Origin: Clostridia bacterium
GTDB lineage: Bacteria > Bacillota_A > Clostridia > Christensenellales > UBA1242
Assembly (NCBI GenBank): GCA_017508345.1
Contig: JAFVZD010000130.1
Coordinates: forward strand, 1-7,679
Reading direction: 5' to 3'
DNA: 7,679 nucleotides
The translations under genes were made by a program, and so were the position numbers. The notes below the pieces were generated by a model, which made no database searches, was not told the DNA's origin, and saw only the letters and a list, made by a program, of their open reading frames with translations. Below, piece by piece: positions 1-5,536 of this stretch; position 1 is the stretch's first letter, and the number at the start of each line of letters is the position of its first letter.

Positions 1-519
1 GGTGTATGGTGTCTAGGTGTCAATAACCCTTGGGGTAATGTGTGGACATGGGTATTTGGTACAGCGGTACTTAATGATGAGAGTGCTGGCAAAGCGTATG
101 CCTATGTAAATTTTGATGATTATGACCATGCAGATGGCAATTATATTACATCTAATAGTACTGACCCTTGGGAGACACAGGATGCTAGATTTATCGCTAA
201 TAATTACAGTAGACTCACATATAATGTACCTACAGTGAGTAGTTGGTACATGCATATGGGTGTGAGTGTAGTGGACTCAAATAACGGTATTCAGAGCCTA
301 ATAGGATTACCTACATCTGCCTCCTCTACGGGAGGAGGAGCAAGTGTTGGACTATCTGATTATTTTTGGACTAAGAATGTAGAAGCTGCTTCCTTTGGGG
401 TGATGCGTGGCGGCACTAGTAATGATATAACTCGCGCCGGCGCCCTCTGCTACCTTGTTTATCATAAACTAACCAGCGTAGACGCGATCATCGGTTTCCG
501 CTCTATGCTAATAAACTAA
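1..519 (+). CDS. C-type-lectin-fold protein, phage/DGR-target-like, 5' truncated by window edge
   Basis: The frame is open from base 1 and ends at TAA 517-519, giving 172 visible residues; the true start lies upstream, so the GTG at 40 is probably internal. Visible residues 8-18 (NNPWGNVWTWV) match the 'WGNxWEW' signature of the formylglycine-generating-enzyme/C-type-lectin fold as found in phage structural proteins and DGR target proteins. The C-terminal part has the matching 'RGG...AGA...IGFR' pattern: RGG near residues 136-138, AGAL near 146-149 and IGFRS near 164-168. A Gly/Ser-rich linker (SASSTGGGAS) precedes it. Proteins of this shape usually display a ligand-binding surface on the C-terminal lectin core, on phage tails or on the cell surface. 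The N-terminal domain, signal peptide and partners are not visible. The family assignment rests on recalled motif patterns and is fairly firm for the fold but weak for the exact role. The last ~110 bases are richer in GC than the rest. Confidence 0.7.
   Translation, partial: GVWCLGVNNPWGNVWTWVFGTAVLNDESAGKAYAYVNFDDYDHADGNYITSNSTDPWETQDARFIANNYSRLTYNVPTVSSWYMHMGVSVVDSNNGIQSLIGLPTSASSTGGGASVGLSDYFWTKNVEAASFGVMRGGTSNDITRAGALCYLVYHKLTSVDAIIGFRSMLIN
409..516 (+). other. candidate variable region (VR-like) of a diversity-generating target gene
   Basis: These bases encode the extreme C-terminus of the lectin-fold protein, the position at which DGR variable regions lie. The stretch 433-447 (cgcgccggcgccctc) is much richer in GC than its AT-rich surroundings. 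The run of codons from 448 (TGC TAC CTT GTT TAT CAT ...) contains many NNC/NNT codons, as expected if adenine-containing AAC/AAT template codons had been randomised. The end (ATC GGT TTC CGC) encodes the IGFR motif that usually closes such a region. No template repeat, reverse transcriptase or Avd gene is in the window, so this is an inference from position and codon pattern only. An ordinary, non-diversified lectin C-terminus is the alternative. Confidence 0.35.
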
Positions 520-598
520 CGCAACATATCCTTGTATCAGTATACATATTCATCATACAACAAAAAAAATAGTAAGAATTGTGCCTATTGAAAATATT

Positions 599-634
599 AA
601 AAAATAACTCAATAATCAAATTGAGTTATTTTTT
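599..634. terminator. bidirectional intrinsic terminator between convergent genes
   Basis: This is a perfect 15-bp inverted repeat: the 599-613 arm AAAAAATAACTCAAT pairs with 620-634, with a 6-nt loop (aatcaa). A-tract and T-tract flanks make it work on either strand. It sits between the plus-strand lectin gene ending at 519 and the minus-strand DUF2804 gene ending at 766, exactly where a shared terminator is expected. The rest of the 246-base gap (520-765) is AT-rich, with no gene I can support. Confidence 0.88.
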
Positions 635-765
635 ATTCTCTCTGTAAAATAAATATCAAAAAGAGATAATCCAATATTGTTTAAAAAGTTTTGCTAAAAT
701 CCTTCCAGTACCTTGTAATTTACCAAAAGTCTTATAATTTGCAATACATTTCTAGTAGGGTAGTA

Positions 766-1800
766 TTACCACCTATTCTTAACTTTCTCAGCAAAGCCCA
801 AAAAGTCCTTTATCTCAATCACACTATCATCATCTAGTATAACTTTTCCGCTAAATTTACCAAATACTTGGTTTTGGACACTCTTGACAATCAATGCAGA
901 TGCACAACTGCTACGATTGATAATTGGCTCAAATTCCATCTCAAACCTACCATCATCCGATGTGAATTGCCACTTGGACATATAGTCCTCTTTGTTGGTC
1001 TCTGGGTCTACAGGAATCCTAAATTCTACATTATTCAATTTGTGTGCTATACCATTATAAAATACTACATTCTCTGTGGCATTGGTAGTGTCACCGAATC
1101 CATATCCTATATTAAAACCAAAGTCCGCACCATCCACCTTGCCTGCTGCCGCACCCCAATACCAAGTATTCTTGTATGTCCACACACCACGACCCCAATC
1201 CAGTATTCCTACAGTCTGTTTTGGCAAAAATTCTACCTTTTTTGTACCTATCTGTATGCTACCATCTGCCTCAAAACCCACAATTTTTTGGTTGTAATAA
1301 AAATGTTTGTTTTTTTCAAAAGGTGTGGCTATTACCATACTTTCCTTAGGTTGTTTGGTTAATGTGATTTCTCCCGTCAGGGCATTGTTTCTCTCAAAGT
1401 TAGCAAAGTTAAATCTGAGTTTCCTAATCTTACCATCGTTGATAAACCTCATCTCCACTTTGTCATTTTTGAATATCACATCACCCTTGTCTGTACTCTC
1501 AGGCATCTCAAATTTACCCTTAGGCATAAAGGTCATGACACTCTTGGTAACTTCTTTCTTTGTCTTAAAATTAATGACAGACGCACTAATCATACCCATA
1601 TAGCCATTGTCTGCTACTGTTAGTGCTACACCAAAATCCTTGTTGTACACTAGGTAATAATCCCATTCTTTTATTCTCAAAGTATTAGCCTTAATGTCAC
1701 AGCGTCTATATTGCCAATTTTGCTCTGTCGCCCATCCGGGCTCTGTGATGTTACCCATCTCATCCAATAACGGCATCTTCGCCTCAATCTTTTTTTGCAT
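766..1800 (-). CDS. DUF2804 domain-containing protein
   Basis: The product is 344 residues with one DUF2804-type domain over nearly its whole length, which is the usual family size. Recognisable signatures are the N-terminal 'NWQYRRCDIKANTLRIKEWDYY' region (cited here only by its conserved RIKEWDYYLV), 'VALTVADNGYMG' (about residues 59-70) and the central Trp-rich 'ILDWGRGVWTYKNTWYWGAA' block near residues 200-219. There is no signal peptide or membrane segment, so it is probably cytoplasmic. The biochemical role of the family is unknown to me, and I assign no reaction. The start is ATG at 1800-1798 because AGAGGG lies 6 nt upstream of it on the minus strand; a further in-frame ATG at 1845 lacks such a site and would add 15 residues. 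It lies 130 bases downstream of the orphan gene in the same orientation, separated by AT-rich DNA that includes an 8-bp dyad. The CTAG tetramer is much rarer here (about two occurrences) than in the plus-strand block. Confidence 0.85.
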   Translation of the reverse strand: MQKKIEAKMPLLDEMGNITEPGWATEQNWQYRRCDIKANTLRIKEWDYYLVYNKDFGVALTVADNGYMGMISASVINFKTKKEVTKSVMTFMPKGKFEMPESTDKGDVIFKNDKVEMRFINDGKIRKLRFNFANFERNNALTGEITLTKQPKESMVIATPFEKNKHFYYNQKIVGFEADGSIQIGTKKVEFLPKQTVGILDWGRGVWTYKNTWYWGAAAGKVDGADFGFNIGYGFGDTTNATENVVFYNGIAHKLNNVEFRIPVDPETNKEDYMSKWQFTSDDGRFEMEFEPIINRSSCASALIVKSVQNQVFGKFSGKVILDDDSVIEIKDFLGFAEKVKNRW

Positions 1801-1840
1801 ACTTTTTCCCTCTATAAATTTTATTACATATATATTCTGC

Positions 1841-1867
1841 AACATTTGTTACAAAAATGCAAATGTT
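1841..1867. repeat. 8-bp inverted repeat (possible operator) upstream of the DUF2804 gene
   Basis: AACATTTG (1841-1848) and CAAATGTT (1860-1867) are perfect inverted copies separated by 11 bases, an arm-to-arm centre spacing of about two helical turns. The dyad lies about 41-67 bases upstream of the DUF2804 ATG on the minus strand, in a gene-free AT-rich gap (1801-1930). It could be an operator for a dimeric regulator or a weak RNA hairpin. There is no T-run directly after the arm on the minus strand, so a terminator for the upstream orphan gene is less likely. I could not settle on a -35/-10 pair here. Confidence 0.4.
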
Positions 1868-1930
1868 TTTTGATAATTTGTAAATATTTTTTTGCATTCG
1901 TGGATTTTTGCTACACCGCCCACTACATTC

Positions 1931-3070
1931 CTACCACAAATACTGCACACCCTCAGGCTCAGCCAACTCACTTGCCTCCGCTACAGCATTGCTCACATGC
2001 TTGTGATACTGCACAGATTTGTCGTGGCTAGCCTCTTTGCGTGCCTTGTAATCCTCAAATGTATCATTAGGATTGTACGGAGCCAACCTCTTTTTCTTTT
2101 GCACATACTTAGGTTTGTGCTCCACAATTAGTTTTGACTGCCTAGCCTCATCCTTCTCTTGTTGGATAGTCACTAGCTTGCTCCTGTCTTGCGCTCTACA
2201 TTGCTTCTCAAATATCATGGCCAAGTTATTCATACTACCTAACTTGTCAAATTCTGTACCTACATGCTTGGTAAGCGTAGTCATTGGCACATTTCTCTTG
2301 CGTCCTAGGTCCAGCCCATACTCACTACGCTGAATAGTACTACCATTCTTGGTAGGTATTATTCTATACTGCCTGAGTTCTCTATTATTAGGATACATAA
2401 TGTCCTTGCACAATAGTCGCTCAGTTGGTTTGCCTTCTATATTATATACCATCACCTCATTGTACACCTGCATAGCACCCTTGTTATTCATATAGTGATT
2501 GTGATAAAATGGCATGTTTTTGTGTGATTTGGCAGAATGCGATACCTCAAATTGGCTAATTTTGATAGCCTCAGCATCACTAGTAGGGTCGTACTTTGCG
2601 TAGAGCACACAATCATTACTAAATGCAAAGAATGCCTTGCCTAAATACTTGCTGTATATCAATTCTGTACCTTTTGGCACTCTATATGTACCTTTCTTTG
2701 CACTCAAAAACTTCTTGATTTCTTTATGACTATCCGTTGGGATGTCTAGTATAATCTCATCTGTACAAATATATCCCAATTGTACCTCGCCATCTATATC
2801 CTTGGTCTTGTCAATAATCACATTGATGAGTGCATCATACTGTTGGCCCTTGTGCATATATTTTGCCTGAATATCCAGTATGATGTCATTCTCATCCTCA
2901 TATTTCTCCACCATAGCGTCCATAGGTATGCTATAATTACACACCTTGTTTCCAAAATACTCAATATCCATTAGCCTAGAATATGCTGTCTTTAGCATAC
3001 CGGCATATTGTGGCTGTGTCTCCGCCTTGACTATATCTAGTATACTACAAGAGTTATTCTCAACCTGCAT
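1931..3070 (-). CDS. hypothetical protein, 379 residues, family not recognised
   Basis: I do not recognise this protein. It is soluble in character: no signal peptide and no hydrophobic segment long enough to cross a membrane. Roughly residues 1-230 look like a mixed or mainly beta globular region (runs such as NDIILDIQAKY and EVQLGYICTDEIILDI). From about residue 270 to the end it becomes highly charged and probably helical or extended, with Lys/Arg/Glu-rich runs (QQEKDEARQSK, YVQKKKRLAPYNPND), and it ends in GVQYLW. The start is ATG 3070-3068, because the strong AAGGAGG site leaves a 9-nt gap to it but only 3 nt to the alternative ATG at 3076. A sigma-A promoter lies directly upstream, giving a short leader of about 20 nt. 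It may be co-oriented accessory cargo with the DUF2804 gene; nothing shows a functional link. That the gene is real is well supported by its length, ribosome binding site and promoter. Confidence 0.8.
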   Translation of the reverse strand: MQVENNSCSILDIVKAETQPQYAGMLKTAYSRLMDIEYFGNKVCNYSIPMDAMVEKYEDENDIILDIQAKYMHKGQQYDALINVIIDKTKDIDGEVQLGYICTDEIILDIPTDSHKEIKKFLSAKKGTYRVPKGTELIYSKYLGKAFFAFSNDCVLYAKYDPTSDAEAIKISQFEVSHSAKSHKNMPFYHNHYMNNKGAMQVYNEVMVYNIEGKPTERLLCKDIMYPNNRELRQYRIIPTKNGSTIQRSEYGLDLGRKRNVPMTTLTKHVGTEFDKLGSMNNLAMIFEKQCRAQDRSKLVTIQQEKDEARQSKLIVEHKPKYVQKKKRLAPYNPNDTFEDYKARKEASHDKSVQYHKHVSNAVAEASELAEPEGVQYLW

Positions 3071-3099
3071 AATCATCCGCCTCCTTTTCCCTCTACCTA

Positions 3100-3128
3100 A
3101 TTATATCACATATTTCGACATATTTCAA
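3100..3128 (-). promoter_or_regulatory. sigma-A promoter of the orphan gene
   Basis: On the minus strand the -35 hexamer TTGAAA (3128-3123) is followed by exactly 17 bases and then TATAAT (3105-3100). The two bases TG followed by one base directly before TATAAT form an extended -10. Transcription should begin near 3093, about 23 nt before the ATG at 3070, with the AAGGAGG site in between. This is the best-formed promoter in the window. Confidence 0.8.
3108..3126. repeat. 9-bp direct repeat overlapping the orphan-gene promoter
   Basis: ACATATTTC occurs at 3108-3116 and again at 3118-3126, with one base between them, giving a 10-bp period close to one helical turn. The repeats fill the spacer and reach into the -35 element of the minus-strand promoter. 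That is a typical position for a repressor binding as a tandem on one DNA face. The function is inferred; chance repetition in AT-rich DNA is possible. Confidence 0.45.
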
Positions 3129-3174
3129 TACCCGTATCCCATTTTTTTAGTTATTCTAAATACACTCTAGACTA

Positions 3175-3182
3175 CATACATT
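3175..3182 (+). promoter_or_regulatory. possible sigma-E-type -10 element for yqfC
   Basis: CATACATT matches seven of the eight positions of the sporulation sigma-E -10 consensus (CATACAMT). In Bacillus subtilis yqfC and yqfD belong to the sigma-E regulon. The corresponding -35 region (about 3150-3161, gttattctaaat) is only a partial match. A start site near 3189 would lie after the ATG at 3186 and before the GTG at 3210, which fits the GTG as the real start. This is suggestive rather than firm. Confidence 0.3.
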
Positions 3183-3209
3183 ATTATGATTACATTAGCG
3201 AGGTGCGTA

Positions 3210-3479
3210 GTGTTTTTGTCAGAATGGATAGATAGACTTAGGCTAGATACCACAGGCGTGCTACAAGGCGTACGCATGCTGAATATCAATAATATTGCAC
3301 TCATATTGGATGCCAAACTCAGTATCCACACATACACTACCACTCGTATAATACTCAATCATCCCAAGACCAAAATATTTGTGTATGGAGACAATCTGCA
3401 CATTACGGATTTTGACAATACCCAGACTATTATCCGTGGCAATATCTCTTGTGTGAGCAGTGTAGAGGTGAATATATGA
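3210..3479 (+). CDS. yqfC: YqfC/YabP-family sporulation protein
   Basis: YqfC is a small conserved protein made during sporulation, partner of YqfD in gene order; its molecular action is poorly known. The 89-residue product fits the family: an N-terminal amphipathic piece (FLSEWIDRLRLD), then a beta-rich body in which successive strands line up with typical members (LNINNIALILDA..., TTTRIILNHPKTKIFVYGDNLHITDF, TQTIIRGNISCVSSVEV, quoted in parts). I chose GTG 3210 because GAGG at 3199-3202 sits 7 nt before it and the length fits. ATG 3186 in the same frame has no visible ribosome binding site and would add 8 residues. Its TGA overlaps the ATG of yqfD (ATGA, 3476-3479), which suggests translational coupling. 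Identification relies on family shape plus the adjacent, clearer YqfD. Confidence 0.75.
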   Translation: MFLSEWIDRLRLDTTGVLQGVRMLNINNIALILDAKLSIHTYTTTRIILNHPKTKIFVYGDNLHITDFDNTQTIIRGNISCVSSVEVNI

Positions 3480-4612
3480 GTATACATCATAATACTGGTA
3501 AAGTGCTAGTCCGTATGCACGGACTCAATCTAGACCGTGTACTCAATGCCATACCCAATACCTTAGGCAAGATTACCAATATCCACAGGATAGATTCTAC
3601 CAATGTACAATTTTGCATTCGTGCCAGCATTCTACCAAAATTAATTGCTAAATATGATAATTCGTGCTATACTATCCATATAGTGAGATATTACCGCCAC
3701 TTTGATATCATAGACATCTTATTCCGTCGCTTTGGATTGGTATTAGGAATATTGATATCCACTATCATACTTTTTGTGCTCAACCTATTTTGTTTGGGCT
3801 ACCATATTAATTGCCAAGATGATGACCTGCGTATGGAGATACAATCCTACCTAGATACTCACAATGTGGTAGGTAGTATGCATTCTAGCATTGATTACCA
3901 CCTATTGCAATCCGCCTTGGTTGCTGAGTTTGACACTCTTAGCCTAGTAGACATATCTAGGCGTGGGGTATACCTAATCATCAATACCACTATCGCTACA
4001 CCACCCAATATACCCAATACAAATACATCAGGTGATATAGTGGCTAGTACGGATGGTGTCATTACGCGTATGCACTTGGTCTCAGGTACCGCACTAGTCA
4101 GCGTTGGGCAAACAGTGCATCGTGGTCAAACACTCATTGCCGGTTACTACACTGACATATTTGGTAATACGGTAGAGTGCGAGGCTGAGGGTACAGTGTA
4201 CGCCAAACATTGGTTCTCATCCACTATTGATTACCCTATACACAGTATACAATATGTACCTAGCGGACAGTATCTAATGGAGCAGAGTATACTAGGTCCC
4301 GGGATAAATATCCCTATTACTCCCCGCGTTAGCCCGCCCGAGCCATGTAATATAGAGTACACTTATACTTACCTGACTCCCGCATTGGGTTTCCCCCTGC
4401 GATTACAGACCACTTATTACCATTATCTAGATTGTATAGAGGTGGACAATGACTTTGAGGCGGACAAGGATGCTATCATCTATGAGGCTAGAGAATTGGT
4501 ATATGCTACCTGCTGTGATTATGAGATATTGGATCAAAAGCACACTATCGCACTAGTGGGAGATATATACTTTGTCACATACTATATGTGTGCGGAAATT
4601 ACTATTACATAG
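3476..4612 (+). CDS. yqfD: sporulation protein YqfD
   Basis: YqfD is a membrane protein of the sporulation programme. The product is 378 residues, close to the family norm of about 390-400. The visible order is: an N-terminal soluble domain (1-85), one transmembrane helix (about 87-109, FGLVLGILISTIILFVLNLF and following), an extracytoplasmic domain, and near 186-223 a barrel-sandwich-like segment with the family pattern SGDIVASTDGVITRM...SGTALVSVGQTVHRGQTLIAG (quoted in parts). The start is ATG 3476, with GAGGTG (3465-3470) placed 5 nt upstream. A TTG at 3449 also opens the frame but has no supporting site. The Trp normally found in the 'isWv...' motif before the barrel-sandwich segment appears to be replaced (LSLVDISRRG near 155-164). 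The stop TAG overlaps the beginning of the ybeY ribosome binding site. In most Firmicutes phoH follows; here ybeY does. Confidence 0.88.
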   Translation: MSIHHNTGKVLVRMHGLNLDRVLNAIPNTLGKITNIHRIDSTNVQFCIRASILPKLIAKYDNSCYTIHIVRYYRHFDIIDILFRRFGLVLGILISTIILFVLNLFCLGYHINCQDDDLRMEIQSYLDTHNVVGSMHSSIDYHLLQSALVAEFDTLSLVDISRRGVYLIINTTIATPPNIPNTNTSGDIVASTDGVITRMHLVSGTALVSVGQTVHRGQTLIAGYYTDIFGNTVECEAEGTVYAKHWFSSTIDYPIHSIQYVPSGQYLMEQSILGPGINIPITPRVSPPEPCNIEYTYTYLTPALGFPLRLQTTYYHYLDCIEVDNDFEADKDAIIYEARELVYATCCDYEILDQKHTIALVGDIYFVTYYMCAEITIT

Positions 4613-4624
4613 GAGAAGATTATT

Positions 4625-5131
4625 ATGCAAATAATTCTAGATAATACCACACCTATCACTACACCAGATGCAGATATGCTATCCAGTGTAGCAGACTATG
4701 TGTTGACTCAACAAAATCAACCTACCCAAAATATCTCTGTGGGTGTGTTTTATGTAAATGCAGAGGATATCCAGAGAATTAATAACGATTACCGTGGTAA
4801 GGATTATGCTACCGATGTCATATCTTTTAGACTCATAGACAATCCACACTCCCTACCTATCACAAAGGAAAATTTCCCTACTGACTACGACGCCACACTA
4901 GATACCATATACTTAGGAGAGATTTTTATTTGTCACGAGGTAGCCGAGGCCCAAGCCTTAGAATACGCACATTCTACCGAGCGTGAGATACTGGAATTAT
5001 TCGCTCACGGCATGCTACACCTACTAGGTCACGACCACGAGAATGACACAGACCGCGAGGTAATGCATACTTTTGAGCTTGACATTATGAATAATTTGGA
5101 TAAAATAATCAAAAAAGCGAGGGTAGAATAA
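4625..5131 (+). CDS. ybeY: endoribonuclease / rRNA maturation factor YbeY
   Basis: YbeY is a zinc-dependent single-strand endoribonuclease that acts in 16S rRNA 3'-end maturation and 70S quality control in the cytoplasm. The product is 168 residues, typical for the family. The metal site HGMLHLLGHDH is intact (His128, His132, His138). The conserved YRGKDYATDVISF block with Arg57 and the LGEIFI strand (97-102) are also present. The start is ATG 4625, with AGGAGA at 4611-4616 spaced 8 nt; the site overlaps the yqfD stop. It is followed without any gap by the cytidine-deaminase homologue and then era, the usual functional partner in 30S assembly. I see no sign of degeneration. Confidence 0.95.
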   Translation: MQIILDNTTPITTPDADMLSSVADYVLTQQNQPTQNISVGVFYVNAEDIQRINNDYRGKDYATDVISFRLIDNPHSLPITKENFPTDYDATLDTIYLGEIFICHEVAEAQALEYAHSTEREILELFAHGMLHLLGHDHENDTDREVMHTFELDIMNNLDKIIKKARVE

Positions 5132-5533
5132 TTGGAAAAAAGTGTGATTGACCAGCTCATCGCCAAGGCGAAGCAATTTACCGAATACGCTTATTGCCCG
5201 TATTCTGGTATACCAATAGGTGCATGCGTGCTAACCAAGAATGGTATGCTCTTTGGCGGATGTAATATTGAGAATAGTTGTTTGTCCGGTAGCCTAGGTG
5301 CTATCGAGGTGGCAGTGAGCAAGGCAGTGAGCGAAGGTTGCTTTCATGTCCTAGCAGTGGCTGTTTTTAGCCAAAACATTATGCCTTTTCCCACAGGTAG
5401 CGAACGCCAAATGTTGCTAGAATTCAACAACAAACCTACCGTGATTATCGCAAATGGCTCAGGTGAGGTCGTGAAACTCAATACCCAAGAAATTTTACCT
5501 TTCGCGAGAGAAAAAATAGACAACGGAGAATAA
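5132..5533 (+). CDS. cytidine deaminase homologue lacking the zinc site (probable pseudoenzyme)
   Basis: This 133-residue protein aligns along its full length with tetrameric bacterial cytidine deaminases and sits in the normal cdd position between ybeY and era. Retained features are AYCPYS (20-25), the IPIGA strand (27-31), GCNIEN (43-48; Asn45 and Glu47 match the ribose-contacting pair), KAVSEG (64-69), ERQMLLEF (91-98) and the EILPFA tail. The catalytic parts are gone. The CAE motif (Cys-Ala-Glu) aligns with Gly56-Ala57-Ile58. The PCGxC motif aligns with PTGSE, so both cysteines become Thr88 and Glu91. All three zinc ligands and the proton-shuttling glutamate are thus replaced, while the frame and motif spacing are intact. 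Classical deamination of cytidine is unlikely. The start is TTG 5132, immediately after the ybeY TAA, with GAGGG (5119-5123) spaced 8 nt; GTG 5144 is a weaker alternative. Ligand binding, a structural role or early gene decay are possible. Confidence 0.85.
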   Translation: MEKSVIDQLIAKAKQFTEYAYCPYSGIPIGACVLTKNGMLFGGCNIENSCLSGSLGAIEVAVSKAVSEGCFHVLAVAVFSQNIMPFPTGSERQMLLEFNNKPTVIIANGSGEVVKLNTQEILPFAREKIDNGE

Positions 5534-5536
5534 TAT

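Noticed and set aside
533..546. Small hairpin TGTAT-CAGT-ATACA just after the lectin gene stop, considered as the DGR target-site hairpin
   Set aside because: Only 5 AT-rich pairs; known DGR hairpins are longer and GC-richer, and such small palindromes are frequent by chance here.
656..751. Minus-strand open stretch of about 31 codons reading ...YKTFGKLQGTGRILAKLFKQYW..., protein-like in character
   Set aside because: It has no start codon or ribosome binding site, has an in-frame stop on both sides, and matches no family I know; at most it is a decayed gene end, not supportable as a feature.
868..1362. Plus-strand open frame of 164 codons inside the DUF2804 gene
   Set aside because: It is antisense to a recognised protein, its product has low-complexity Cys/Tyr/Thr composition, and it lacks a convincing ribosome binding site.
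3449..3475. Upstream TTG start for yqfD adding nine residues
   Set aside because: ATG 3476 has a well-spaced GAGGTG site and forms the standard ATGA overlap with yqfC; the extension has no support.
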